A stretch of DNA of 64,000 bases, taken from Bacteroidales bacterium UBA1410 (lineage in GTDB: Bacteria; Bacteroidota; Bacteroidia; Bacteroidales; Dysgonomonadaceae). Below the pieces are notes generated by a model, which worked only from the letters and a program-made list of their open reading frames with translations, did no database searches and was not told the DNA's origin. The translations under genes and the position numbers were made by a program. The stretch covers positions 6,788-70,787 of the forward strand of contig DBPW01000019.1 in assembly GCA_002305015.1 (NCBI GenBank), in the 5' to 3' direction. How positions within the stretch are numbered: position 1 is the first letter of the stretch; each line of letters begins with the position of its first letter. Below are positions 26,199 through 35,422 of this stretch, piece after piece.

Positions 26199-28289
26199 TC
26201 AAAATTTCCAGCGCAAATAGGTGTAAATGTCTGCGCGCAGGTTCCCATCGATTTGCTCCGTTCCCGAGCCAAGGGTATCTCTGTCTGAATAGCGGGTAAC
26301 TCCTCCTTTCACCGATAAAATTACGTTCCGAAGGATAGCGTATCGTGCCGAAAGCGTTATTCGGATTCCTTTTCCGTAAAATGACGGCATATAAAAAGTG
26401 TTCAAGATATTACGTTCGTAAGAATATACGCGTGTGTTATAGGTGTCGGTGTGGAAGTAACCTACAAAAAAGTCACCCGAAATCTTGTTATCCCCACTAT
26501 ATCCAATATTCTGAGCGAGGATATATCCATATTCCTTGGGGAAGTATTTTGTCTGATACCTATTTACGTCGACCGTTGTGCGCATGTTCCATCCATTTTT
26601 GAAGGTGCCTGTGTAACGTAAACGGATTTTATGCGTCATATAAGGAAGAACCGAGGTTGTTGTGTTGTTGGGGTAAGTCGTGTTTTTTTCTTTCCGTTTT
26701 ATTTTATAACGAATATCGAATAGGGAATTTTTCGAAAAAGAATAGGAAGTCATTGCATAAAAATCAACGGCTGATGAAGGTTTATTGATATTATATCGGA
26801 GCCATGGAAATCGGGCGATATCGATAAACATGGTTAATGAAGTACGGGGAAAAGGATAAAGGGTTGAACCGATATACAGGCCTTCTTCGTTTTGGATATG
26901 GCTGCTTTCCGAAAATGCGTTTGCATAGCTTGCTTGATATGCTTTCGAATAGTTTCTGTAGAGCAACGAAACGGCCTCAATATGAGGCGTTGCCGGCTTC
27001 CATTCTATTGCATGTATTGTAGCCGCTGCTCCGTTTTGCGATATGGCCGTTTCGCCCGCTAAAACAAGACGGTAAAAACGATACGAATAATCTATACTCC
27101 CATTTGTGTTCATGCTGTCGCGCAGATAATAGGTATTGTAATCATGCAATACAGGGTTGTACATGCGGTTGTAACGATAGTATAAACCATTGATTCCGAT
27201 CTGAAATCGGTTGTTGCTATAATGTATGTTCATGCCTGTCACTTCCTCGCGGGTATTGTTTTTCTTTTCCATATCCAGGGGTACACGATGATAGCCATCG
27301 GTTTTGAATGAGGTGATGTTCCCTTCTTCGGAGATAGTGGCATCGATGTACTTATTGGAATAAAAGGCAGTAATCATGATATTTTTTATTCCTATCGCTG
27401 CTGCAGCCCCTCTGAAAAAGCCGTTTTCAGCAGTAGAAAAATGGCGCTTAGGTTTTATGGTATTGCGAATCACGGTGTTGGATGTTCCTGATTTTGAGAT
27501 CATGAAATCGTTGTTAAGCACCAATCCCTGACCGAATGATAATCGATAATCGCCTAAGGCCAACGTTTTCAGTATTCCCCTATCGCGTACGATCAGATGA
27601 AAGCCGTAATGGTCGTATCCTTTAGGATAACCGGTTTTTAGGAATGGTTCACCGGCGTCTTTTTCGCCGACAATGCCGAACTGGATTTTGTCCTTATAAG
27701 CAAACGAATATTTTAACGACGTGTAAAAATCTTCTCCAAGGTATTTTCTGTTGGGATAACGTGCGAGAATACTATCGGAGAAACATCCGTAACCGGCACG
27801 CTGCGTCAGGGTTTTATCGAAACGGTTTTGAATCTCGTTTTTGCCATTTTTTATTATTTCACCCAGTGTTTCTTGTTTTCGATCGCCTACTTCTCCTACG
27901 TAAAAGAAAGGGAGTATACGTTCTATTGTTGCATAATCCAATGCAAGTACATTCCTTAATTCATAAACAGTATAAACCGGTCTGTTTTTCTCCAGAAAAT
28001 CGGCTATCGCCCATGCCTGGTCAATCGAAAGAAGCGGAAATCGTTGCAATTCATCTCGGGTCACGGCATTCAGGTTTATCGGATTATTTTCGAGGGAAGT
28101 AAGCTCTTCGTACATGTTTTCGATAGTTGTTCCGTCCGTTCCCTCTTCGGCCAACTGTTCAAGATATTCACGCCACGTTTGATTTTGCCCTTTCACTTGA
28201 ATCTCTATACCTTCAAAAAGAATTATGAATAGCAAGGTAAGTATACGATATTTCGTAGGTATTGATGCTAGCGTCTTTCTTCTTTCCAT
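26199..28289 (-). CDS. Outer-membrane helix-hairpin-helix/beta-barrel protein
   Basis: A 696-residue exported protein with a signal segment (ILTLLFIILFEGIEIQVKGQ). Residues ~55-130 carry ComEA-like helix-hairpin-helix repeats (PINLNAVTRDELQRFPLLS, VYTVYELRNVLALD). The rest is rich in alternating aromatic beta-strands and ends in YTYLRWKF, the terminal-Phe pattern of outer-membrane barrels. This architecture is common in Bacteroidetes and its role is not established; DNA uptake has been guessed from the HhH part only. A -7 box lies only 4 bases before the ATG, so the message may be leaderless. Confidence 0.8.
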   Translation of the reverse strand: MERRKTLASIPTKYRILTLLFIILFEGIEIQVKGQNQTWREYLEQLAEEGTDGTTIENMYEELTSLENNPINLNAVTRDELQRFPLLSIDQAWAIADFLEKNRPVYTVYELRNVLALDYATIERILPFFYVGEVGDRKQETLGEIIKNGKNEIQNRFDKTLTQRAGYGCFSDSILARYPNRKYLGEDFYTSLKYSFAYKDKIQFGIVGEKDAGEPFLKTGYPKGYDHYGFHLIVRDRGILKTLALGDYRLSFGQGLVLNNDFMISKSGTSNTVIRNTIKPKRHFSTAENGFFRGAAAAIGIKNIMITAFYSNKYIDATISEEGNITSFKTDGYHRVPLDMEKKNNTREEVTGMNIHYSNNRFQIGINGLYYRYNRMYNPVLHDYNTYYLRDSMNTNGSIDYSYRFYRLVLAGETAISQNGAAATIHAIEWKPATPHIEAVSLLYRNYSKAYQASYANAFSESSHIQNEEGLYIGSTLYPFPRTSLTMFIDIARFPWLRYNINKPSSAVDFYAMTSYSFSKNSLFDIRYKIKRKEKNTTYPNNTTTSVLPYMTHKIRLRYTGTFKNGWNMRTTVDVNRYQTKYFPKEYGYILAQNIGYSGDNKISGDFFVGYFHTDTYNTRVYSYERNILNTFYMPSFYGKGIRITLSARYAILRNVILSVKGGVTRYSDRDTLGSGTEQIDGNLRADIYTYLRWKF

Positions 28290-28293
28290 TGTG

Positions 28294-28301
28294 CAAAAGT
28301 A
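28294..28301 (-). promoter_or_regulatory. -7 box TACTTTTG abutting the HhH/barrel gene start
   Basis: A perfect TAnnTTTG on the minus strand ends four bases before the only plausible ATG (28289). Transcription would begin at or next to the start codon. No good -33 TTTG is seen. Confidence 0.45.
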
Positions 28302-28389
28302 AAGATTTTTTGTGAGTTTATGTGAATATCTGTTGTTTTATTCCGCTTTCAGCCGTAACGTTAGTTAAAGCAAATTGACTAACAGGTAC

Positions 28390-28417
28390 TTGGCGAAAGA
28401 GATTTTTTGTACCTTTG
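28390..28417 (+). promoter_or_regulatory. Promoter of the MltF-like gene
   Basis: TTG (28390-28392), a 17-bp spacer and TACCTTTG (28410-28417). The box overlaps an upstream in-frame start candidate at 28415 and so supports the ATG at 28445. Confidence 0.55.
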
Positions 28418-28444
28418 TGGTCGGTTTTTTTAGATCATATAAGG

Positions 28445-29854
28445 ATGAAGAAGAAACAGATATCTATTTTTTTGAAGTATTCCGTGCCGGTACTGCTTGC
28501 AGCAATGTCGATTTCTTGTATGAGAGACACGAAGAAAACTTCAACGTCTGATTTTCCTCAGATTATGCAGCGAGATACGCTGAGGGTGCTGACACTGAAT
28601 ACTTCCATCTCTTATTTTATCTATCGTGATCAACCGATGGGGTATCATTACGAAATGATCAGCGATTTTTGCAATAAACATGGATTAATTCCGGAAATAG
28701 TTCTTGCTCATAATTCGGAGGCATTGATAAGTATGTTGAATGACAATCGAGGCGATGTTATTGCTTATAATGTCCCGGTGGATAATACCTTAAAAGATTC
28801 TCTCCTGTATTGCGGATTGTCGGAGATATCGCATCAGGTACTGGTGCAAAGAGCCGAAAAAGGAGATACTTTATTGAAAGACGTCACGCAATTGATCGGT
28901 AAGGAGGTATATGTAAAGTCCGGCACTAAATATTTCGACCGGCTGGTAAATTTAAACGAAGAGTTAGGCGGAGGGATCATTATAAGAGATGTAGATAAAG
29001 ACACCATTGTGGAAGAAGATCTTATTCGGATGGTGGCTAATAGAGAAATCGATTATACAATTGCCGATGAGCATGTAGCGCGTCTCAACAAAACCTATTT
29101 TCGGAATATCGATGTGAGTCTTGCTGTGAGTTTCGATCAACGTTCGTCGTGGGCAGTGCGAAAAAACTCACCTATCCTGGCAGATTCGCTCAATAGTTGG
29201 TTTGCCCGTGTAAATACAGAGCCTACTTATCAGCGCATTACTAAACGGTATTTCGAAGAAGCAAAACGATTTGAAAGGGGTGGAATCTCGTCGTTTGTGA
29301 CTTTTTTAAAACCCGGACAAATTTCGTCTTTCGATCCTTATTTTAAACAGTACGGGAAAAAAATTGGCGTCGATTGGCGGTTGTTGGCTTCAATTGCCTA
29401 TTACGAATCTTCGTTTGATCCTCAAAGTCGCGCATGGACAGGAGCCGGAGGGATCATGGGACTAATGCCCGTGACGGCTGCGAACTTTGGCGTCAGGGGT
29501 AACTTGCTTTACGATCCCGAAGAAAATATAAAAGCCGGGACTGAGTATCTGAAAACATTATTGGCTTCTTTTTCTTCGGTGAAAGACCGCATGGAGCAAG
29601 TGAAAATGGCGTTAGCAGCCTACAATGGCGGCATCGGGCATGTGTTAGATGCTAGGGCACTTGCCGAGAAGTATGGAGCCGATAAAGATAGATGGGATGG
29701 GAATGTGGAGAAATATTTACAACTGAAACGGCTGGAACAATATTACGAAGATCCCGTATGCAAAATGGGGTATTTCCGTGGAGACGAAACAATTGCATAT
29801 GTACGTAATGTAATGGATCTATGGGAAGTATATAAAACGAAAATAAAGGATTAA
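28445..29854 (+). CDS. MltF-like lytic transglycosylase lipoprotein
   Basis: A 469-residue lipoprotein (lipobox SIS-Cys25). The N-terminal half is a periplasmic solute-binding-protein-like domain (DTLRVLTLNTSISYFIYRD, GYHYEMISDFC). The C-terminal half is an SLT/GH23 transglycosylase domain: LLASIAYYESSFDPQ with the catalytic Glu, then TGAGGIMGLMPVTAANFGV and ALAAYNGGIGHVLDA. It cleaves peptidoglycan glycan strands at the inner face of the outer membrane. The ATG at 28445 is chosen because a -7 promoter box overlaps the upstream candidate. Its stop codon overlaps the stop codon of fcl on the other strand. Confidence 0.9.
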   Translation: MKKKQISIFLKYSVPVLLAAMSISCMRDTKKTSTSDFPQIMQRDTLRVLTLNTSISYFIYRDQPMGYHYEMISDFCNKHGLIPEIVLAHNSEALISMLNDNRGDVIAYNVPVDNTLKDSLLYCGLSEISHQVLVQRAEKGDTLLKDVTQLIGKEVYVKSGTKYFDRLVNLNEELGGGIIIRDVDKDTIVEEDLIRMVANREIDYTIADEHVARLNKTYFRNIDVSLAVSFDQRSSWAVRKNSPILADSLNSWFARVNTEPTYQRITKRYFEEAKRFERGGISSFVTFLKPGQISSFDPYFKQYGKKIGVDWRLLASIAYYESSFDPQSRAWTGAGGIMGLMPVTAANFGVRGNLLYDPEENIKAGTEYLKTLLASFSSVKDRMEQVKMALAAYNGGIGHVLDARALAEKYGADKDRWDGNVEKYLQLKRLEQYYEDPVCKMGYFRGDETIAYVRNVMDLWEVYKTKIKD

Positions 29855-30933
29855 AAGATCGATTGATTGCCGACATACCAAGCGTATATTTTTTCCACGC
29901 CTTCTTCAATTTCTATGTTGTGGCGCCATCCTAATGCATGCAATTTGGAAACATCCGTCAATTTTCGCATTGTGCCATCGGGTTTTGAAGGATCGAAAAC
30001 GATGCTTCCTTCGTAACCGATGGTTTTTTTAATAAGTTGAGAGAGATTGTAGATACTAATTTCTTTGCCTGTACCGATATTGATATGACAATTTCGGATT
30101 TCTGTTTTGCCTTTTGCCAAATCGGGAAAATCCACATTTTCCATAATAAAGACACACGCATCGGCCATTTCTTCGCTCCATAGAAATTCCCGCATGGGTT
30201 TACCGGTACCCCATAACATCACTTTATCGATGAAAATGCCGTATTTTTCTAAAATACCGAGGATTTCTTTTTTCGGGCTTTTTCCGGAAATGTTCTCAAT
30301 GGGTCGTCTATCCAGATCTCTTCTAAGACCATCCCAATTATTGGTCATGAGGCATTTGCCCAAATGGATTTTTCTGATCATGGCAGGTAAGACATGACTT
30401 TTTTCCAGGTCGAAGTTATCGTTTGGTCCGTAAAGATTCGTCGGCATCACGGCGATGTAATTTGTGCCGTACTGAATATTGAAACTTTCGCACATTTTTA
30501 ATCCCGCGATTTTTGCAATGGCATAGGGTTCGTTGGTATATTCGAGAGGAGAGGTCAGCAAAGTCTCTTCACTCATGGGTTGAGGTGCTTCTTTGGGATA
30601 AATGCAGGTGCTTCCCAAAAAAAGGAGTTTCTTCACGTTATGACGAAAACTTTCGCCAATCACGTGGTTTTGTATTTCCAGATTCCGATAAATGAAATCG
30701 GCACGATAGGTATTGTTGGCAACGATACCGCCCACATAAGCAGCGGCAAGGAATACATATTCGGGTTGCACTTCGTCGAAAAAATGTTTTACCGCATCGC
30801 CATCCAATAAATCCAACTCGTGGTGGGTGCGCCCGACAAGATGGGTGTATCCTTTTTCTTCTAATTTTTTCCAAATTGCCGATCCTACCAAACCGCGATG
30901 ACCGGCAACGTAGATTTTTGATTGTTTTTCCAT
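29851..30933 (-). CDS. fcl: GDP-L-fucose synthase
   Basis: A 360-residue short-chain dehydrogenase/epimerase that turns GDP-4-keto-6-deoxymannose into GDP-L-fucose with NADPH. The nucleotide-binding motif is VAGHRGLVGSAIW and the catalytic Tyr-Lys pair is YAIAKIAG; NLYGPNDNFD and GTGKEISIYNLSQLI are family-typical. It carries a ~40-residue insertion around FDLEKSHVLPAMIRKI to MLWGTGKPMREF (RRDLDRRPIENISGKSPKKE), as in many Bacteroidetes homologues. It follows gmd by 11 bp and acts directly after it, supplying fucose for capsule and glycoprotein synthesis. Confidence 0.95.
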   Translation of the reverse strand: MEKQSKIYVAGHRGLVGSAIWKKLEEKGYTHLVGRTHHELDLLDGDAVKHFFDEVQPEYVFLAAAYVGGIVANNTYRADFIYRNLEIQNHVIGESFRHNVKKLLFLGSTCIYPKEAPQPMSEETLLTSPLEYTNEPYAIAKIAGLKMCESFNIQYGTNYIAVMPTNLYGPNDNFDLEKSHVLPAMIRKIHLGKCLMTNNWDGLRRDLDRRPIENISGKSPKKEILGILEKYGIFIDKVMLWGTGKPMREFLWSEEMADACVFIMENVDFPDLAKGKTEIRNCHINIGTGKEISIYNLSQLIKKTIGYEGSIVFDPSKPDGTMRKLTDVSKLHALGWRHNIEIEEGVEKIYAWYVGNQSIF

Positions 30934-30944
30934 TAAACTGCTTA

Positions 30945-32006
30945 TTATCGGTGTTTTTTTACAAATTCCATATCATGCTTTACCATGAGTTTTACCAAAT
31001 CTTCTAACGAAGTTTTTTTCGGATTCCAACCTAATACGTTTTTTGCTTTACTTGGATCACCTAGGAGCAGCTCTACTTCAGCCGGGCGAAAATATTTCGG
31101 ATCGACTTCTACCAATACTTGTCCGGTAGCCTCATCGATTCCTTTCTCTTCAATACCTTTTCCCTCCCATTTGAGCTTAATCCCGATTTCGGCAAAAGCC
31201 AACGTACAAAATTCCCTGACACTGTGCATCTTACCGGTGGCAATGACAAAGTCTTCGGGTTTGTCGTGTTGGAGCATCAACCACATGCACTCTACGTAGT
31301 CTTTGGCATATCCCCAGTCACGCTTTGCATCTAGATTTCCGAGGTATAACTTCTCCTGCAAGCCTTGAGCAATGCGGGCTACTGCAAGGGTGATTTTTCG
31401 ACTTACGAAAGTTTCCCCCCGGCGTTCGCTTTCATGGTTAAACAGAATGCCGTTTACAGCAAACATACCGTATGATTCGCGGTAGTTTTTGGTAATCCAA
31501 AAACCGTACAATTTGGCCACACCATAGGGACTACGCGGATAAAACGGTGTGGTTTCTCGTTGGGGTATTTCCTGCACCAATCCGAAGAGTTCGGAAGTAG
31601 AAGCCTGGTAAATCCGGGTTTTGTTTTCTAGTCCCAAAATGCGCACAGCTTCCAGCAAACGGAGGGTACCTACTGCATCGGTTTCGGCGGTGTATTCCGG
31701 CACATCGAAACTAACCTTTACATGGCTTTGTGCTGCCAAATTGTAGATTTCATCGGGCTGAATGTTCTGAATAATACGTATCAGCGAACTCGAATCGGTC
31801 ATGTCGGCATAATGCAGGTTAACAAGACGTTGTTGGCGCATGTCGCGCACCCATTCTTCAAAATACAGATGTTCGATACGGCCGGTATTGAAAGAGGAAG
31901 AACGACGCAGTGTTCCGTGGACTTCATAACCTTTTTCGATCAATAGTTCGGCAAGATATGATCCGTCTTGTCCTGTGATTCCGGTGATTAAAGCTGTTTT
32001 TTTCAT
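30945..32006 (-). CDS. gmd: GDP-mannose 4,6-dehydratase
   Basis: A 353-residue extended SDR enzyme converting GDP-D-mannose to GDP-4-keto-6-deoxy-D-mannose. NAD(P) motif GITGQDGSYLAELL at the N-terminus, active-site Tyr-Lys in SPYGVAKLYGFW, and the GDP-mannose signatures NLAAQSHVKVSFD and FNHESERRGETFVSRK are all present. It forms a two-gene unit with fcl. The glycosyltransferase run starting at 36300 ends only ~190 bp upstream and may use the product. Confidence 0.96.
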   Translation of the reverse strand: MKKTALITGITGQDGSYLAELLIEKGYEVHGTLRRSSSFNTGRIEHLYFEEWVRDMRQQRLVNLHYADMTDSSSLIRIIQNIQPDEIYNLAAQSHVKVSFDVPEYTAETDAVGTLRLLEAVRILGLENKTRIYQASTSELFGLVQEIPQRETTPFYPRSPYGVAKLYGFWITKNYRESYGMFAVNGILFNHESERRGETFVSRKITLAVARIAQGLQEKLYLGNLDAKRDWGYAKDYVECMWLMLQHDKPEDFVIATGKMHSVREFCTLAFAEIGIKLKWEGKGIEEKGIDEATGQVLVEVDPKYFRPAEVELLLGDPSKAKNVLGWNPKKTSLEDLVKLMVKHDMEFVKKHR

Positions 32007-32074
32007 TGAATTTTGTTTAGTTGTTAGCGATCATATTGGAAAGTCTTCTCCATCGTTTTTTGACTTTATTGTTG

Positions 32075-32082
32075 CAAATTTA
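32075..32082 (-). promoter_or_regulatory. -7 box TAAATTTG of gmd-fcl
   Basis: TAnnTTTG on the minus strand, 68 bp before the gmd ATG, in an AT-rich gap. No clear -33 element. Confidence 0.4.
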
Positions 32083-32195
32083 CTAAAATCTCCTTTTTAA
32101 CTATTAATTTGGTATAAAATTATCGGAAGAAGAGACAATTTTCAGTCAATGTCGATTAAGAGATAATGTGAATTTATCTTTTTAGTCTAAACATT

Positions 32196-32735
32196 TTATT
32201 TTAATCTTTTAAAAAAGTCCCATACCACAATGCCGGTTGCCACCGATATGTTGAGCGAATGTTTTGTCCCATACTGGGGGATTTCGATGCTTCCATCAGA
32301 AATATCGATTACTTCTTGCTGTACACCATGCACTTCGTGACCAAGAACGAGGGCATACTTCCCGGTTTTGTCAATCTGTATTTTTTCGAGCGATAGGCTG
32401 TTTTGGGTCTGTTCAACCGAAAAAACCGTGTATCCGTTTGCTTTGAGTTCATGAACTGCTTGCAAAGTCTCTTGATAATACCTCCATTTCACTGAATCTT
32501 CTGCACCCAGTGCCGTTTTATGGATTTCGGCATTTGGGGGGGTAGCCGTGATTCCGCAAAGCAGAATCTCTTCCACTCTGAAAGCGTCGCACGTACGAAA
32601 AACGGAACCAATGTTGTTTTGGCTGCGCACATTGTCGAGTACGATAACTAAAGGGATTTTTTTTGCTGCCTGAAATTCTTCAATACTGATGCGGTTAAGT
32701 TCTTCTACTTTTAGTTTTCTTCGTTGACTTGGCAT
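32196..32735 (-). CDS. TrmH/SpoU-family RNA 2'-O-methyltransferase
   Basis: A 179-residue SPOUT-fold methyltransferase. The three SpoU motifs are visible: VLDNVRSQNNIGSVFRTCDAF, LVLGHEVHGVQQEVI and IPQYGTKHSLNISVATGIVVWDF. The target (tRNA or rRNA ribose) cannot be told from sequence. It is the last gene of a minus-strand run with glycosyltransferases, 8 bp after the GT2 gene. Confidence 0.9.
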   Translation of the reverse strand: MPSQRRKLKVEELNRISIEEFQAAKKIPLVIVLDNVRSQNNIGSVFRTCDAFRVEEILLCGITATPPNAEIHKTALGAEDSVKWRYYQETLQAVHELKANGYTVFSVEQTQNSLSLEKIQIDKTGKYALVLGHEVHGVQQEVIDISDGSIEIPQYGTKHSLNISVATGIVVWDFFKRLK

Positions 32736-32743
32736 AATTTTCT

Positions 32744-33481
32744 TTATTTCTCCGGTTTAATAATGGCCCTAATAACGAACCAGATATGATATAGAAAGGT
32801 GGAAGCCGTTCCGTAATGTTTTTTCATGATGTGGTAACGTTCTCTTAGGGAGGCTTTTCGGTTGGCGGTGGTCATGCCTGCATTGAGGTAATTGACCAGG
32901 ATCATGCCGGTGTTGCGAATAGTTTTTGCTTTTTTCATCATGCGGATGCACCAGTCGAAATCGGCCGAAAACCGATACGATAGCTCATAGGGTTCGAAGA
33001 GTTCGCGTTTTACAATAAATGCCTGATGACATACCACCATGCCGTGTTTGAAGCTCTTCCATGTAAGGTTTTTTGGTGCACGCAAACGGCGTAGATGCAA
33101 AAAACAGCCGTTATCGTCAACGATTGCCGTTTCCCCATAAAGAATGTCAGGGAAGTCATCTTCATCCATAGTCGTGAACATTTTTTGCACTGTATCCTCA
33201 TGATAAAAGCTGTCTCCTGCATTTAAAAAACAAAGATAATCGCCCGTTGCCATCCGGGCTCCTTTGTTCATGGCATCATAGAGGCCATTGTCGGGTTCAC
33301 TCATCCATTTTAATCGTTCGTTTTCATACCGGCGAATCAGAGCTACGGTGCCATCGTTTGAATTTCCGTCCACAAGGATATGCTCAATGGCAGGATAAGT
33401 TTGCTCCCGCACACTTTTTAATGTCCGTTCCAACGTATGTTCTGCGTTATAAGTGACCGTTATTACCGATAGTTTTTTCAT
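32744..33481 (-). CDS. Family 2 glycosyltransferase
   Basis: A 245-residue GT-A fold transferase: SVITVTYNAEHTLERTLKSV at the start, VDGNSNDGTV, the SEPDNGLYDAMNKGARMATGDYLCFLNAGD block holding the DxD-like region, and FSADFDWCIRMMK. It is closest in style to transferases of capsule and O-antigen clusters (WcaA/WcaE-like). Sugar donor and acceptor unknown. Its first bases overlap the methyltransferase stop by 4 bp. Confidence 0.88.
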   Translation of the reverse strand: MKKLSVITVTYNAEHTLERTLKSVREQTYPAIEHILVDGNSNDGTVALIRRYENERLKWMSEPDNGLYDAMNKGARMATGDYLCFLNAGDSFYHEDTVQKMFTTMDEDDFPDILYGETAIVDDNGCFLHLRRLRAPKNLTWKSFKHGMVVCHQAFIVKRELFEPYELSYRFSADFDWCIRMMKKAKTIRNTGMILVNYLNAGMTTANRKASLRERYHIMKKHYGTASTFLYHIWFVIRAIIKPEK

Positions 33482-34203
33482 TTTTCGGCATATATGGCAA
33501 TAAATGGCGAGAGAAATCGTCCTTTAATCGGGAATAATTTTATTGCATAACTCAGCATCTTGATAAGTTTTTGTTTATCCTTGTTTTCAGGTTTCGGCTC
33601 AAGCCATAACATGGGTTTACCGATATATTCAATACGAACATCATTCAATCCGAATGTTTGCATAATTTCATTCAAATAATGGATTTCCATAGAACGAAGA
33701 TTATGAGCGTTCAGATTATCTTTATCAAAACCTCGTTGGATCCATCCATTCAGTCCCCGAAAATTTGGAATGAGAATCAGTAGTTGTCCATTTTCGGAAA
33801 GCAAATCAACATGGCGGCTGATGACATCATGAGTATTATGAAAATGCTCCACAAAACCGGATGAAAATACGATATCGTATTTCTTATCGGACGAAAACTT
33901 GAAAAAATCGGCGTTAATGCACTGTATCGTATTTTCAGGTATGTGATTTAATTTTTCAAGTTTGCGAACTATTTTGCTATCCATGTAAAAATCAAGGATT
34001 GTCACATCAGTGATGCCTTGTTTATAAAAATAGGCTGCATGTATCCCCGGAAATCCTCCAATTTCGATAAAACTTTTGCCTTGTTTCAGGAGTGGCATAT
34101 ATTTTTCGAAAACCACGTTGTCGGGAATTTTATCGAAGCGGTAGTTTCTCCAATAGTCTTGCCAGTCTGATTGTGTGGTGATATTGTTATTGTTATTGGT
34201 CAT
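33478..34203 (-). CDS. Class I SAM-dependent methyltransferase
   Basis: About 241 residues. SAM-binding motif I is GKSFIEIGGFPGIHAAYF, followed by VTILDFYMD and the post-motif YDIVFSSGFVEHFHNT. It sits between two glycosyltransferase genes and overlaps both, so a role in modifying a surface glycan is a fair inference; substrate unknown. The ATG at 34203 (MTNNNNNITTQ) is preferred to an upstream codon at 34227, giving an 11-base overlap with the upstream gene. Confidence 0.8.
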   Translation of the reverse strand: MTNNNNNITTQSDWQDYWRNYRFDKIPDNVVFEKYMPLLKQGKSFIEIGGFPGIHAAYFYKQGITDVTILDFYMDSKIVRKLEKLNHIPENTIQCINADFFKFSSDKKYDIVFSSGFVEHFHNTHDVISRHVDLLSENGQLLILIPNFRGLNGWIQRGFDKDNLNAHNLRSMEIHYLNEIMQTFGLNDVRIEYIGKPMLWLEPKPENKDKQKLIKMLSYAIKLFPIKGRFLSPFIAIYAEK

Positions 34204-35422
34204 ATACTTTTTTATATTGTTCGGCAATGATTTCCTGAGCGTATGTTTTTACCGTTTTTTCCCGTGCATTGGCCGAGAGGGTTTCGGTGTCGGCTTCAAA
34301 TAATGTCCAAAACAAGCCGTTGGCCAGATCGTCTGCATTTTTGTATTCGGCTATGTATCCCGTTTTCAAATGGTCGATCATTTCAGGAATTCCGCCGATA
34401 CGAAATCCTACGCAGGGTGTACCACATGCCATAGCTTCCATGATAGTGTTGGGCAGATTTTCCTGTAACGATGGGGTGACAAACACGTCGGCAGCATTAT
34501 AGATATCGGGCATGTTTTCGGGAGCAACATATCCCATGCTTTGAGCAGGCAAAGCAAAGCGGGTTTCGATTTCTTTTCCGTTGTTGCCGGCGATAAGGAA
34601 TAGAACATTATCGGTATGTTGTTTCATTAGCCGGCTTGCCTCACTGAGGTAATCCGTGCCTTTGCGTTTATCGGATGTTTTTACGGCAGCAAACAATATG
34701 ATTTTTTTATCGAGAGGCAATTGCAATTTTTTGCGTGCACTCATCTTGTCTTTTGGGCGGTAGTGTCGGGTGTCGATGGGGTTGGGTATCGAAAGCACCC
34801 TGTGAGCTGTAGTGAGCGGACTTTTTTCGGCTAGGTTTTTCAGCCAGTTACTGCAGGCCACAAAGGTGATGTTTCTTGAAGAATAAACTGCTTGTTTTCG
34901 TTTGAAAACCTTGTGGGAAAGATCATGGGGTGAGGTACCGACAAGATAGGGGCATCGGCCGCATGCCTTTTGATAGTGGGTACAATCGCCGGCATGATGG
35001 CAGATGCCGGTAAAAGGCCACATGTCGTGCATGGTCCATACTACTTTTTTCCCGGATGCAAAAATATTATCCAGCTCTTTTAATGATAACATACCTTGAT
35101 TGATCCAGTGCAAATGAATGATATCGGCATGCTGAAATTGGGGAAGTTCGGTAACAGAAATACCGGTATTGGCAAGGGAAATGTCAAAAAGATTTTTTCG
35201 GGAAAAACGATTTGCCATAAATATTTTTCCCCGTTCCCAAAGAAAATTCCACTCATTTATGGTTTTACTGCCGACTTCAATCACATTATTATTGGAAGAA
35301 CGTTTATCCCGCACAAGCATGTTGACGTTCATTCCCTCGGCTTGCAAGGCATTCATTAGTCGGAAAGCCGCAATGGCAGCCCCGCCATGTAAATCGGATG
35401 TGCTGATGAAAAGGGTATTCAT
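34193..35422 (-). CDS. Family 4 glycosyltransferase
   Basis: A 409-residue GT-B transferase. N-terminal domain with HGGAAIAAFRLMNALQ and a Cys/His-rich insert (GICHHAGDCTHYQKACGRCP) typical of WcfI/WbaZ-like bacterial members. C-terminal GT4 core: LSIPNPIDTRHYRPK, KIILFAAV, and VTPSLQENLPNTIMEAMACGTPCVGF with the Glu-x7-Glu nucleotide-sugar motif. It likely adds a sugar to a surface polysaccharide or glycoprotein glycan. Overlaps the neighbours at both ends (4 and 11 bases), showing a tight operon. Confidence 0.9.
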   Translation of the reverse strand: MNTLFISTSDLHGGAAIAAFRLMNALQAEGMNVNMLVRDKRSSNNNVIEVGSKTINEWNFLWERGKIFMANRFSRKNLFDISLANTGISVTELPQFQHADIIHLHWINQGMLSLKELDNIFASGKKVVWTMHDMWPFTGICHHAGDCTHYQKACGRCPYLVGTSPHDLSHKVFKRKQAVYSSRNITFVACSNWLKNLAEKSPLTTAHRVLSIPNPIDTRHYRPKDKMSARKKLQLPLDKKIILFAAVKTSDKRKGTDYLSEASRLMKQHTDNVLFLIAGNNGKEIETRFALPAQSMGYVAPENMPDIYNAADVFVTPSLQENLPNTIMEAMACGTPCVGFRIGGIPEMIDHLKTGYIAEYKNADDLANGLFWTLFEADTETLSANAREKTVKTYAQEIIAEQYKKVYDQ

